Assembly (NCBI RefSeq): GCF_905171765.1
Contig: NC_053390.1
Span: 583,508,471 to 583,572,470, forward strand
DNA from: Bufo bufo
Lineage: Eukaryota > Chordata > Amphibia > Anura > Bufonidae
Direction: 5' to 3'
Length of the DNA: 64,000 nucleotides
Below are positions 9,025 through 20,510 of the stretch, in pieces (position 1 is the first letter of the stretch; every line of letters begins with the position of its first letter). A model generated the notes under the pieces. That model did not search any database, was not told the DNA's origin, and saw nothing but the letters and a program-made list of their open reading frames with translations. Both the position numbers and the translations under genes were made by a program.

Positions 9025-12000
9025 ATGAGGAGAGCGTCAAATAAGGGACGTGGCCCAGGTTGCGGTGCTGCTGGTGGAGCTCCTGTTGCAGGGAGAGGAC
9101 GTGGTCGATCTGTGCCAGCTACACGCACAAGTGAAACCCCTTCCTCAGGTGCGAGTAGGCGACAGAACCTGCACCGGTATTTGGTCAGGCCTAATGCGGC
9201 TCTACAAATGGTGAGGCCAGAACAAGTACAGGCGATAGTAGATTGGGTTGCTGACAGTGCCTCCAGTTCCTTCACATTGTCTCCCACCCAGTCTCCTGCG
9301 GAAAGATCAGAGTTGGCACCTGCAGCCAATGTCCATCAGTCTTTCACCTCACCCCCTTGCAAATCAGCCAAGCAGTCTGAGCCCCAAGTCATGCAGCAGT
9401 CTCTTCTGCTTTTTGATGACTCTGTTAGCAGGGTTTCCCAGGGCCATCCACCTATCCCTGCCTCAGAAGTGGAAGAGATTGAGTGCACTGATGCCCAACC
9501 ACTTATGTTTCAAGATGAGTACATGGGAGGACCATCGCAGCACGTCTCGGATGATGAAGAAACACAGGTGCCAACTGCTGGGGCTTTTGAAAGTGTGCAG
9601 ACTTACAAGGAGGGCAGGGGTGAAGACTGGGTTGAAGATGATGTAGAGGACGATGAGGTCCTCGACCCCACATGGAATCAAGGTCATTCGAGTGACCTAT
9701 GTAGTTTGGAGGAAGAGGCGGTGGTCGCACAGAGCCACCAGCACAGCAGAAGAGGGAGCAGGGTGCAAAAGCGGAGCGGCCGTCCCCTAGACAGTATGCC
9801 TGCTACTGCCCAACGCAGCAAGGGACCGAGCACACCAAAGCCAGCTCCAAGGAGTTCCCTGGCGTGGCAGTTCTTCAGACAATCTGCTGATGACAAGACA
9901 CAAGTGGTTTGCAGGCTGTGCAATCAGAGCCTGAAGCGAGGCATAAACGTTCTCAACCTGAGTACAACCTGCATGACCAGGCATTTAAGTGCAAAGCACG
10001 AGCTGCAGTGGAGTAGACACCTCAAAAACCAAGAAAGGTCTCTGGCTCCTCCTGCTACCTCTTCTGCTGCAGTCGCGGCCTCTTCATCCACATCTGGAGT
10101 GACAGTGCCACCTGCTACCCCGCAAACAGAGGATCTGCCAGCAACACCAACACCTGGGTCACCAAGCATCTCCACAATGTCCCATGGAAGCGTTCAGCTC
10201 TCCATCTCCCAAACACTAGAGTGGAAGAGAAAGTGCCCCCCTACCCACCTGCGATCCCTGGTGCTGAATTCCAGCATTTCGAAATTACTCGCCTTTGAAA
10301 TTCTGTCATTCCGTCTGGTGGAGATGGAGAGTTTTAAAGGCCTTATGGTGGTGGCTGTCCCACAGTACGTCGTGCCCAGCCGCCACTACTTTTCCAGGTG
10401 AGCCATCCCTTCCCTGCCCAACCAAGTGGGTAAAAAATCAGGTGTGCACTGCGCAACGCCATCTGTGGCAAGGTGCACCTGACTACGGATACGTGGACCA
10501 GTAAGCACGGTCAAGGACGTTATATCTCCATAACAGCACATAGGTCAGCGTAACACCTTCACCACCAACTTCAGCACAGCCAGGGGTAAACGACAGCAGG
10601 CAGTTTTAAAACTTATCTGTTTGGGGGACAAACCGCACACCGCGCAGGAGCTGTGGACGGGCCTTGAACAACAGACCGATGAGTGGTTGGTGGCAGTCAG
10701 CCTCAAGCCCAGCCTAGTAGTGTGCGATAATGGGTGAAATCTCGTAGCAGCACTGGAACTAGCCGGTTGACGCACATCCCTTGCCTGGCGCATGTGTGCT
10801 GAATTTGGTGGTGCAGAGGTTCCTTAAAAATTACCCCGATATGTCAGAGCTGCTGCATAAAGTGCGGGTCATCTGTGCGCGCTTTTGGCGTTCTCACCTT
10901 GCTGTTGCTCGCCTGTCAGCGCTGCAGCGTAACTTTGGCCTTCCCGCTCACCGCCTCATATGTGACGTGCCTACAAGGTGGAACTCCACCTTGCACATGC
11001 GGGCCAGACTGTGCGACCAGCAGCAGGCGATAGTGGAGTTTCAGCTGCAGCACGCACGGGTGAGTCGCTCTGCGAAACAGCACCACTTCACCACCAATGA
11101 CTGGTCCTCCATGCGAGACCTGTGTTCCTTGTTGCGCTTTTTAGAATACTCCACCAACTTGGCCTGTGCCGATAACGCCGTTATCAGCGTTACTATCCCA
11201 CTTCTATAGCTCCTTGAAAAAACGCTGCTGGCGATGATGGAAGAGGATGTAGCACCGGAGGAGGAGGAGGTAAACAATTGTCCAGCCAGGGCACAGTTCT
11301 GGAGGATGATGAGGTGGAGGATAAGGAGGAGGAGATGGAGGAGGAGGAACCTTGTTAACAGCAGAGTGGCACCCAGACCAGCTCATGGCCATCACTGGTG
11401 CGTGGCTGAGGGGATACAGAGGATACAGACGATAGGCCTCCCACAGAAGACAGCTTTTCGTTGCCTCTGGGCAGCCTGGCACACATGAACGATTACATGC
11501 TGCAGTGTCTCCGCAACAACTGCCAAGTTGCCTACATTCTAATTTGTGCTGATTACTGGGTGGCCACTCTGCTGGATCCTCGTTACAAGGACAACGTACC
11601 ATCCTTAATTCCCTCACTGGAGCGTGATCGTAAGATGCACGAGTACAAGCGCACACTGGTAGACACGCTACTGGTGGCATTCCCACCTGACACCGGGGGC
11701 ACAGTGGAAGCACAAGGCGAAGGCAGAGGAGGAGAAAAAGAGGTCGCCAATGCAGCTGGGGCACCGCCAGCACCTCAAAAGGCAGGGTTAGCATGGCCGA
11801 AATGTGGAAAGCTTTGTCAGAACGCCACAACAACCAGCACCACCAGCTGATATGGAATGTCTTAGCAGGAGGCAGCATTTCACCAACATGGTGGAGCAGT
11901 AAGTGTGCACACGCCTATACAGTATGTGCTCCAAATTGGGCACATGGCCTGAGCTTGCCCTTTACGCCTTGGAGGTGCTGGTCTGCCCTGCAGCCAGTGT

Positions 12001-12148
12001 ATTATCTGAACGTGTGTTTAGCACAGCAGGGGGCGTTATCACAGACAAGCGCAGCCGCCTGTCCACAGCCAATGTGTACAAGCTCACATTCATTATAATG
12101 AACCAGGCATGGATCCCACAGGACTTGTCCGTACCTTGTGCAGAATAG
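9025..12148 (+). pseudogene. hAT-2 transposase with BED zinc finger (stop-interrupted)
   Basis: The frame opens with ATG at 9025 (MRRASNKGRGPG, with a GRGRGRS basic patch) and runs 458 codons. The N-terminal acidic and Ser/Thr-rich region precedes a BED finger at about residues 292-330 (VVCRLCNQSL, then TRHLSAKH: C-x2-C and H-x4-H). The frame ends at TGA, 10399-10401, where copy 1 has AGA, so this is a nonsense mutation. Beyond it the core continues in other frames: LTTDTWTSKHG with the conserved Asp codon at 10488, VPTRWNSTLHM near 10965, and LLDPRYKDN near 11570. A TAG lies at about 11207. The hATC dimerisation motif LSERVFSTAG is near 12010. About 150 bases of the core present in copy 1 are missing near 10545. 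It is inactive as it stands. Confidence 0.9.
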
Positions 12149-13194
12149 ACATGTATACTGGCCTTAACCAGCCATTGTTATACTACAGCGCAATTGCTCA
12201 TTCTTGTATTTTGGATATTTCACACTCTTTTGGAGTGTACCCTAATTTTAACCCCTTAGGGACCAGGCTCATTTTCACCTTAAGGACCAGGCCATTTTTT
12301 GCAAATCTGACCTGTGTCATTTTATGTGGTGATAACGTTAAAACGCTTTGACTTATACAGGCCATTCTGAGATAGTTTTTTTGTCACATATTGTACTTCA
12401 TGACACTGGTAAAATGAAGTAAAAAATAATCTTTTTTATTTATAAAAAATATACCAAATTTACCAAAATTTTGAAAAAAAATTGCTAATTTCCAAGTTTC
12501 AATTTCTCTACTTCTATAATAGATAGTAATGCCTACAAAAATAGTTATTACTTTACATTCCCCATATGTCTACTTCATGTTTAGATCATTTTGGGAATGA
12601 TATTTTAGTTTTTGGGGACGTTACAAGTCTTAGAAGTTTAGAAGCAAATCTTGAAATGTTTCAGAAATTTTCAAAAACCCAATTTTTAGGGACCAGTTCA
12701 GGTCTGAAGTCACTTTGTGAGGCTTACATAATAGAAACCACCCCATTCTAGAAACTACACCCCTCAAGGTATTCAAAACTGATTTTACAAACGTCGTTAA
12801 CCCTTTAGGTGTTCCACAAGAGTTAATGGCAAATGGAGATACAATTTCAGAATTTAGATTTTTTGGCAAATTTTTCACTTTAATCCATTTTTTCCAGTAA
12901 TAAAGCAAGGGTTAACAGCCAAACAAAATGCTATATTTATTGCTTTGATTCTGTAGTTTGCAGAAACACCCCATATGTGGCCGTAAACTACTGTACGGGC
13001 ACACGGTAGGGCGTAGAGGGAAAGGTGCGCCGTGTGGTTTTTGGAAGGCAGATTTTGCTGGAATGGTTTAATTGCACCATGTCCCATTTGAAGCCCCCCT
13101 GATGCACCCCTAGAGTAGAAACTCCATAAAAGTGACCCCATCTAAGAAACTACACCCCTCAAGGTATTTAAAACAGATTTTTACAAACTTTGTG

Positions 13195-14144
13195 GGGGGA
13201 CATTCCGGGGTTTGATTACGGGAATCTTGCCCCTCGTACACATGAAACTTGTAAGTGTACCCTGAGGTACTCTCACAAAGTTTGTAAAGCTTCACGCCAT
13301 ACCTCGCCCACTTAGAGGGAACATACTGGTGGAAAAGGAGTCTCCCCTTGAAAGCAATGAGAGACTCATCAACCGCGACCTCCCTTCCAGGTACATAGGC
13401 CTGCACAAATTTGGCCCCAAAGTGATCGATGACCGGCCTGATTTTGTTCAGGCGGTCATAGGCATAATGCAGGCATTTCCGGATGGCCTTAAACCGGGAG
13501 CGTGTAATGGCCGTACTGTAAAGTGGGGTCTGGTAGAGGACGTCCCCACTCCAGTAATGCCTGACACTAGGTTTTTTGAGTAGGCCCATGTGCAGCACGA
13601 GGCCCCAAAACGTCCTCATCTCGGCTGCACTGACCAGAGTTCAGCCACCGGCCCTGGCAAAAAAGGAGCCTAGGTGTTGAGCAACAAACTGTTGGGCGTA
13701 CAGGTACATTTGCTCCACCATTAGATTTACAAAGTGGTTCCTGAAAAAAAGACTAAAATAGTCATATTCAGTAAAGCCCACTGTGGAAATCTGGATTCCT
13801 GGTTGGCCTACAAAATCAGGAATTGTGGGCTCAAAATGCTCTGGGGTACACCAGACAAATTCACCGGCAGGGGGCTCAGGTGGACTTAACTGGTTGGCCG
13901 GAAAACTAGTACGAGCCCCAGAGCTGCTCGTACTAGTGTGGGCCACAGGGTCCCTAGCATGGCGGTCCCCTTGCTCTGCCTGGCGGCATCTCCGTCGCCT
14001 TGGGGGCTCATTATCATCGTTAGATGATTAGGAGGACGCGGATGACAAAAGGAAAGTGGGGTCATCCTCGTCCTTACTGGGGCTCTCGGACTCGGAGGCA
14101 AGCTGGGCATATGCCTCCTCAGCCGAGAACATCCGGCGGGCCAT
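13195..14144 (-). pseudogene. piggyBac transposase, N-terminal half
   Basis: The likely start is the reverse-strand ATG at 14144-14142 (MARRMFSAEEAYAQL, followed by an acidic Ser-rich stretch). A stop near 14028 interrupts the frame about 39 codons in. The remainder reads through 13946-13641 and 13619-13200. Hallmarks are GDVLYQTPLYSTAITRSRF and VAVDESLIAFKGRLLF with the first catalytic Asp (DES), followed by QYVPSKWARYGVKLYKLC. Near 13195, just after PECPP, the coding sequence ends in the noncoding subterminal repeat. The second and third catalytic Asp and the Cys-rich C terminus are therefore missing. One frameshift also lies between 13641 and 13619. Close relatives are PGBD4-like transposases. 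Confidence 0.85.
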
Positions 14145-14149
14145 AGGGG

Positions 14150-14282
14150 AGTGTGTGTGTGTGTGCGTGCAAGTTAAACTTTATTTGTTGTGCGTGTGTG
14201 TGTGGGGGCACGGGTGTTCACGAACTTACCCTAAAATTGACAAAAAATAAATAAATAAATAAAAAATGGACAAAAAATGTGA
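14150..14282. repeat. Microsatellites (GT)n and (AAAT)n
   Basis: Two GT-rich runs (about 14150-14176 and 14185-14205) and an AAAT/AATA run (about 14240-14265) lie just upstream of the piggyBac transposase start. Confidence 0.85.
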
Positions 14283-14739
14283 AAAATAAAATAAAATTCA
14301 AACTATGATGCGCTAACAGTGGCTGGACGCTAAGAGTGCTGGCCACAGTCAGCGTAAGCAGAATTAAAACAAAAAACTGCTTGCGCCCCAAAAAAAGTTG
14401 TGGGGGGGGGGGTCTAGAGTCACACAGCTGTGCTGTGGAACCCAGACACCCGATTTAGGGTGATGCAACAAAAACAATTTTTTTTTCTCACTAACTTTCC
14501 CTTAATATCCCTGCCTAACCAAACCTTTCCCTAACCTTTCCCTAAATACCTTGGTGGTGCTGGGGCACAGATGGGGGTGCTGGCTGATTATCCCTGTAGC
14601 TTTGAAGGATCGACATGCAGCACTGTAATTTGAATAGCCTGCCTGCCCGCCCCAGCCGACCAATGAGACCCAATCCTGAGAGGTGATGTCACCATCACCT
14701 CTCAGGATCACAGGATAGTGATTAGTGGTGTATTATCAC

Positions 14740-15059
14740 CAATGATGACCAGTTCGCAGTGTTCGCCAGATGCGATCTGCCATCTTAACTGACAAGTCCG
14801 GCGAGGCACAGGTAAGTCTTTACCTGTGCCTGTGCGCGAGCCGGTCTGAAATTAAATGCTGTCTCCGGGAGCAGGCAGTTCCGAGAACAGCCTCTGGGGG
14901 CCATTCTCGGGAACTGCCTGTTCCCGGAGACCGCATTTAATTTCAGACCGTCTCGTGCACAGGCACAGGTAAGGACTTACTTGTGCCTCGCCGGACTTGT
15001 CAGTTAAGATGGCAGATCGCATGTGTTCGCTGGCGAACACTGCAAACTGGCCATCTCTA
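14740..15059. mobile_element. 320-base hAT miniature element nested in piggyBac-A
   Basis: The whole 320 bases fold into one long hairpin: the left arm (GACCAGTTCGCAGTGTTCGC) is complementary to the right arm through almost the full length, with the centre near 14893. The termini match the frog hAT end TAGAGATGGCC. The insertion is flanked by a perfect 8-base duplication, ATTATCAC, at 14732-14739 and 15060-15067, which is diagnostic of hAT transposition. Confidence 0.9.
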
Positions 15060-15505
15060 ATTATCACACCACCGATCACCATCCTGTTCCGGGTTATCGG
15101 GTCCCCAGAGACCCGAATAACTCGGAAACGCAGCAAACCGCAGGTCTGAATTTACCTGCAGTTTGCTGCAATCGCCGACACGGGGGGTCACATGGCGCAT
15201 TGTCCGGCGCATTGTCCCATGTTGCCTGCTCAATGATTTGAGCAGGCACCAAGTTCCGATCACCACCCGCCGGGTGGCGATGATCGGAACTTCACATGAG
15301 GTACCGGTACATCATGTGTCCGGAACAGGTTAAAAAAAATTTTAAACCAAAAACCAGTGTTGGCTAATGGCTACCTCATCCTCCTCCAGCGCTGCTTTCA
15401 CCTACACGTCTATGTTAACCGCCTCCTCAAACTCCTACTCCATATGGACCTCCACCTAATTTTTTGGGGGATTTGTACGTATTTTATTTTATGTCATTTC
15501 ACTAC

Positions 15506-16060
15506 TTTGTCTGTTACATTTTTGGGTGATATTCACCAATTTTTGGGTGTGATATACCCCTGCTATACCTAGTAGACAGGTTAAAAAAAATCACAAATTT
15601 GTCTGTTACATTTTTGGGTGGAATTCACCAATTTTTGGGTGTTATGTACCACTGCTATACCTAGTAGACAGGTTAAAAAAAATCACTAATTTGTTTGTTA
15701 CATTTTTGGGTGAAATTCACCAATTTTTGGGTGTTATGTACCACTGCTATACCTAGTAGACGGGTAAAAAAAATCACTAAATTGTCTGTTACATTTTCGG
15801 GTGAAATTCACCAATTTTTCTGTGTAATATACCCCTCCTCTTTCTAGTTGACAGCTTAATAAATTTCACTAATTTTTCTTTTACATTTTCAGGTGACATT
15901 AAACAATTTTTTTCTGTCATAGACCCCTGCTCTACCAAGTAGACAGGTTAATACATTTCACTAATTTTTCTGTTACATTCTTGGGTTAACATTTTACAAT
16001 TTTGGACATGAATAAACCCCTGCTCTGCATAGGTGACAGGGAATAAAATTTCAGAAATTC
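15506..16060 (+). repeat. 92-base tandem repeat in the hAT-2 3' region
   Basis: The motif TTTGTCTGTTACATTTTTGG recurs with starts at about 15506, 15598, 15690, 15781, 15873 and 15965, giving a period of 91-92 bases and six copies. Each unit includes TTCACCAATTTTT and CCCTGCTATACCTAGTAGAC. Later copies are more diverged. Copy 1 lacks the array, so it has expanded or been lost within the family. Confidence 0.9.
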
Positions 16061-16068
16061 TTCTTTAA

Positions 16069-16300
16069 AGAGGACCTTTCACTAGTTTAAAAACTAAAAA
16101 CTAACTATATCAGTGGGCAGAGCGGCGCCCAGGGGTCCCCCTGCACTTACTAGTATGTCTGGGCGGCGCTCCGTTCGCCCGGTATAGGCTCCGGTGTCTG
16201 CAGCTCCCTCTGTTGTACTGGGCGGAGTTTTTGTATTAGGGTTGTCCCTTGCTGCAGCGCTGGCCAATCGTAGCGCACAGCTCATAGCCTGGGAGTCAAA
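16069..16300. repeat. Truncated interspersed repeat at the hAT-2/hAT-3 junction
   Basis: GC-rich sequence beginning AAAGAGGACCTTTCACTAG and ending near CTCATAGCCTGGGAG. It resembles an abundant frog repeat, probably a miniature element of which only one half is present. It replaces the end of both neighbouring hAT elements. Confidence 0.5.
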
Positions 16301-19120
16301 TTGTGACAGCTCTGTCCTCAGGTCAAGCCTGCACACCCAGTAGTCAAGGGGTTCATCGCTTCTAAGAGCGTCCACATCAGCTGTTAACCCGATGTAGTCA
16401 GACACCTGTTGGTCTAGGCGTTTCCTGAGGCTGGATCCGGAGGACGGCTGTCGATTGGTTGGCTGCGAGAATGATCTCATATCCGAAGTGACCAACACAT
16501 CTTCAAACTGCCCTCTTCTTCCATGCACTGTTGGATTGGTACCCGCAACTGTTTCTCTGTGAGTGGAAATTCCTCTGCCAGTGCCCGCAAAAGCAAAATT
16601 CAGCATTTCTCGAAGCAAGGACTGGAAGTGCTGCATTCTGACAGCCCTCTGTGATGGTGGTAACATTTCCGCCATTTTGTGTTTGTACAGGGGGTCTAAG
16701 TACGTTGCCACCCAGTACTGGTCCTTGACCTTTATGCTTTTTATACGGGGGTCCCTCTTTAAACACTGGAGCATGAAGGCCCCCATTTGAACTAAACTGG
16801 AAGCGGTGGAGTGGCCTGGCTACTGCTCATCACCCCCCATCCACGGACAACACCAGGGATCCCAGAAACGTTTAAAGCATGCTCTTCTTGCTCCTCCTCT
16901 GCCCCGGCACCATCCTCCTCTGACTCCTCTTCAGACTCCTGTTGTTGACTTTTCTCAGATGGAGTGGGAATTCATTCAGCATTGCGACTTCCTCATCTTC
17001 CTGCTCCTGCTCCTCGACAGCTTGATCAATGACACGACACAATGCACGCTCCAGAAAAAAGGCGTAAGGTACTTTGTCACTGATGGCGCCCTGGCTGCGA
17101 CAGTTTGGTTATCTCATCAAATGGCCGAAGAAGTCTGCATGCATCGCGTATGAGCAGCCACTGGCGCGGTGAAAAAACCCAAGCTCCTCAGAAACTGTCC
17201 TGCTGCAGAGTTCGTACAGGTAATCATTAACTGCACGTTTCTGCTGGAGCAGCCTATCAAGCATATACAGGATGGAGTTCCATCGCATCAGGCAGTCACA
17301 AATCAGAAGTCTGACGGGCAGGTGGTGTCGCCGCTTAATGTCAGCAAGGGGAGCCATGGCCGTCTAAGATCTTCTAAAATGGCCAGAGATTTTCCTGGCC
17401 TGCCGCAAGAGGTCTTGGCAACGAATCGCTGCACGACTAAGTTCCGAACATGTGCCATGCACGGAACGTGTGTCATTTTGCCCTGTTTCAGCGCCCTCAG
17501 CAGATTGGCACCGTTGTCGCACACCACTTTACCAACTGTCATATTGAGCGAGGTTAGCCACTGATCTGCCTGTGACCGCAAAGCTGAAAGGAGTGCAGTA
17601 CCGGTGTGGCTTTTGGCTTCCAGGTACAGCAGACACAGCACAGCATGGCAACGTCTCACCTGGCACGTTGAATAGGTTCTGGGGATCTTGAAAGCGGAAA
17701 AGGAGGAGTCAGCCGAGGAGGAGAGGGAGGATGGAGTAGGAGGAGGAGGAGAAGAAGAGGCAAGCCTGCATGCAATCCGTGGCGGTAACACCAAATCTAC
17801 ACGGGTGCCACGGGTTGCATGCTTGATGGCTATCAGAAGGTTCACCCAGTGGGCAGTAAAAGTTATGTACCTTCCCTGCCCGTGTTTGCTAGACCACGTG
17901 TCTGCGGTCAAATGTATCTTGGCACCAACACTGTGTGCCAGAGATACATTCACTTGCTGCTGAACGTGGCCATATAGCTCTGGGATGCCCTTTTGGGAGA
18001 AATATTTCCTTCCGGGGGCCTTCCATTGCGGTGTTCCAATGGCCACAAATTTTCTAAAGGCCTCCGAGTCCACCAGTTTATATGGCAGTAGTTGGCGGGC
18101 TAGCAGTTCCTACAAGCCAGCGGTCAGCCATTGGGCAAGAGGGTTATCCGGCGTCATCATCTTTTTCTGCTCGAACATTTGGGGCAAGGAAGCCTGCTTT
18201 TTGCCAGATGAACGCGACGACGGCACAGTGGAAGGTGGAGTGGAGGATAACTGAGAGGAGAGAAGAGAAGGAGAAGAGGCAGGACAGTGAGCGCCGGGAG
18301 TGTGGCTTTGTGGGTTCTGATGATATTGCTCCCACTGGGCTCGGTGATGGGAGACCAGGTGCCTTCTTAAGGCGGTCGTCCCTAGGTGAGTGTTGGGCTT
18401 ACCGGGACTTATGCATTGACAGCACAGGCTGCAGATGGCAACACTATTGTCAGCAGCGGACACATTAAAAAAAGCGCCAGATGTGACCGTGCATGGTGGA
18501 TGTTTCATTCCAGATACATTAGCGGTCTGATTTTTTTACTCCTCTGCACTGTAAGTTCTGCCTGCATCTCCTCCCTATATGCTGCTCCGTCTCTCCCTCT
18601 GAACTTCCCGACTCTTCCTCTCTTGTGGGCACCCATGTGACGTCCATCGACACGTCATCATCGGATTCGTCACCTTCACCACCACTGACATTAGAGATCT
18701 CGGAGTAGGAGGCAACAGCGGGGACCACCCTCCTTGGGCTGACCTGGGTACTGTCGTCAGACTGCTGGGTGGCGACCGTTGATACCTCCTCTTCCTGATC
18801 CGATGCCAAGAATAGCTGTGCATCGGTAAGGTCTTGGAATGTATGGAAATTAATTCCTCTGACTCGAGCGGAGGGGATATGGTGGTGGTGGTGGTGGTGT
18901 CTTTGGGGATGGACACAACAGAGAGTGAAGCGGGTGCAGATAGAGAGGATGAGGAGGTTGCAGAAGCGGAAGGCTGAGTGAGCCACTTAACCAAGTCTGG
19001 TGCATCATTTGACGTAATCGCACGCACCTTCTGCAACTTCCCACTTGGGCAGGTGCACCAGGCCGGAGTCTAACCCCTACTACCCCTGCGGAATGGCCTA
19101 CCTCTTCCTCTGCCTGTCAT
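16300..19120 (-). pseudogene. hAT-3 transposase with BED finger (broken, C terminus lost)
   Basis: The probable start is ATG at 19120-19118 (MTGRGRGRPFRRG), followed within 20 codons by a stop. The N-terminal region is at about 19036-18575 (SNDAPDLVKWLTQPSAS). The BED finger is at about 18450-18370 (ICSLCCQC, then RRHLVSHH, with C-x2-C and H-x4-H). The RNase H-like core lies at 18073-17303 (IHLTADTWSSKHGQGRY with the conserved Asp, then VVCDNGANLLRAL and THVPCMAH). The later core is at 17357-17109 and 16786-16300 (YWVATYLDPLYKHKM). Coding stops at LSQF, just before the hATC dimerisation region, where the truncated repeat at 16069-16300 begins. Several frameshifts separate the parts. It is non-functional. 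Confidence 0.85.
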
Positions 19121-19149
19121 TTTCAAAATGACCCTGTGACAAAAGTCCC

Positions 19150-19690
19150 TATAGAAGAGCAGTATTTGTGGAAGAAGGTATATCACACCACTGCCTCAAT
19201 ATTGTTTTTTGGGTGGGGGGGGCAACTGGTAAATCACACCAGTAGAAATTATTTCTTCAAATAGTGTTTGTCACTTTGTGTAGATGCGGTAAAACGCAGC
19301 AAAACCGCAGACAACTGCTGCACTACCTAAATGCACTATATAGAACATATATTATTGGTATATAAAATCCCTGCTTCAATCAGTTTTTTTGTGGGGCAAC
19401 TGGTATATCACACCAGTAGAAATAATTTCTTCAAATAGTGTTCTTTTCCTCTGTGTAGATGCGGTGACGCAGCAAAACCGCAGACAAATGCTGCGCTACC
19501 TAAATGCACTATATAGAACGTATATTATTGGTATATAAAATCCCTGCTTCAATCAGTTTTTTTGGGGGGGCAACTGGTAAATCACACCAGTAGAAATTAT
19601 TTCTTCAAATAGTGTTTGTCACTCTGTGTAGATGCGGTGATGCAGCAAAACCACACACAACTTCTGCACAATACAATTGCACTATATGTG
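19150..19690 (-). repeat. 174-base tandem repeat in the hAT-3 5' region
   Basis: CAACTGGTAAATCACACCAG recurs at about 19223, 19397 and 19571 (period 174), with accompanying motifs GTAGATGCGGT and AAATGCACTATAT. Three copies are present. It is analogous in position to the arrays of hAT-2 but unrelated in sequence. Confidence 0.85.
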
Positions 19691-19976
19691 TCCCTAACAG
19701 TCTGTCCATGCTCCACACAGCAACCTCTCCCTACACTGGCAAAATACTGAATGTAAAATGGCGCCCAGATCAGGTTTATTTATAAGGTAAGGGGTATGTC
19801 CATGTGCTGAAACTTTTCAATTGGCTGTCCTGTACCACCTGATGGATGTGTCATGGGTCAAAGTTCTTCACAATGTAAAAGAATATGGTGGGAGCGAATA
19901 TCGCCATATATTTGCATGTTCGGCGAATCGCCAACGCGTGAACCGACCGCCGGGCGAACTGCAAGGCCATCTCTTG

Positions 19977-20128
19977 TGATGGCTAACCTCTGGCAGTCCA
20001 GCTGTGGTGAAACTACGACTCCCAGCATGCTCCATCTATTTCTATGGAGTTCTGAAAACAGCTAAGCAAGTGTGCATCTTGGGAGTTGTAGTTTTAACAC
20101 AGCTAGAGTGCTGGAGGTTAGCCATCAC
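19977..20128. mobile_element. Palindromic miniature element, 152 bases
   Basis: Near-perfect inverted repeat: the left end TGATGGCTAACCTCTGGCAG pairs with the right end TGGAGGTTAGCCATCA. Arms of about 55 bases each contain ACTACGACTCCCAGCATG. It abuts the 5' end of hAT-3. No coding capacity. Confidence 0.85.
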
Positions 20129-20201
20129 AGGCCTAGGGAACTAATATGTTGTACGATGTGGGACAAATAATATTTGAACAATGGCTCATGTAGCATACAC
20201 T

Positions 20202-20505
20202 ATGGGGCACATTTATTAAGACCTCCGTTTTAGACGCCGGTCTTTATAAGCCCTATAACTGGCAGTAGATTACTGAAGTTATGTAGAGGCGCAGGCCTCT
20301 ACGTAACTTCGGCACATCCAGGTATAGAAAATGATGAATGAGATGGCCTACTGGCCCATCCCCTTCCCACCCATGCCAGCCCACTCTTTTAGACCTGGAG
20401 TGAGCAGGAAAGAAGTAGCAGATTCTTTTGTACCATGGCATGCAACATAATCTGCGCCATATATACGCCTCAAATGTGGCAATTATCTGGTTATAAATTA
20501 CACTC
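20202..20505. repeat. Interspersed repeat fragment
   Basis: It begins GGGGCACATTTATTAAGAC and contains TTTTAGACGCCGGTCTT and AGGCGCAGGCCTCTACGTAA, motifs I associate with an abundant frog repeat. Class uncertain; no open frame of note. Confidence 0.4.
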
Positions 20506-20510
20506 TATGG

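Larger units (their letters stand above)
12252..15329 (-). mobile_element. piggyBac-type element A inserted in the hAT-2 3' region
   Basis: TTAA occurs at both junctions (12248-12251 and 15330-15333), and hAT sequence continues across it (CCCTAATTT on the left; AAAATTTTAAACCAAAAA on the right, as in copy 1 near 6370-6405). This is the expected piggyBac target duplication. The left end begins CCCCTTAGGGACC. The right end, GTCCGGAACAGG, is a decayed counterpart of the CCTTAAGGGG end of element B. The 0.94 kb at 12252-13195 is a noncoding subterminal region shared with the elements at 29548-32579 and 56700-57468. The other end is hairpin-rich and holds the insertion at 14740-15059. The transposase is only half present, so the element is non-autonomous. 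Confidence 0.85.
6807..16066 (+). mobile_element. hAT DNA transposon copy 2 with nested insertions
   Basis: A second, more complete copy of the hAT family seen at 1-6806, in the same orientation and directly downstream of it. Its parts are tandem arrays in the 5' region (about 6941-8985), a transposase relic (9025-12148), a 3' untranslated region split by a piggyBac element (12252-15329), and a 92-base tandem array (15506-16060). The 5' inverted repeat is not visible at the junction with copy 1, and the 3' end is cut by another repeat at 16069. Neither end is therefore complete. Confidence 0.8.
16300..19976 (-). mobile_element. hAT DNA transposon copy 3, a different family, reverse strand
   Basis: A third BED-finger hAT, read right to left. 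Its 5' end near 19976 reads on the reverse strand as AGAGATGGCCTTGCAGTTCG, a typical frog hAT terminus. A 174-base tandem array follows (19150-19690), then the transposase relic (19120 to about 16300). The 3' end has been lost at the repeat at 16069-16300. Protein and noncoding sequence differ clearly from copies 1 and 2, so it is a separate family that shares the same plan. Confidence 0.8.

Noticed and set aside
9025..10401. 458-codon open frame as a host ZBED-type gene
   Set aside because: The neighbouring copy at 1-2797 and the continuing hAT core downstream show it is a transposon frame ended by a nonsense mutation.
15506..16060. CRISPR array or satellite
   Set aside because: The 92-base units have no spacers and occur only as part of the hAT 3' region.
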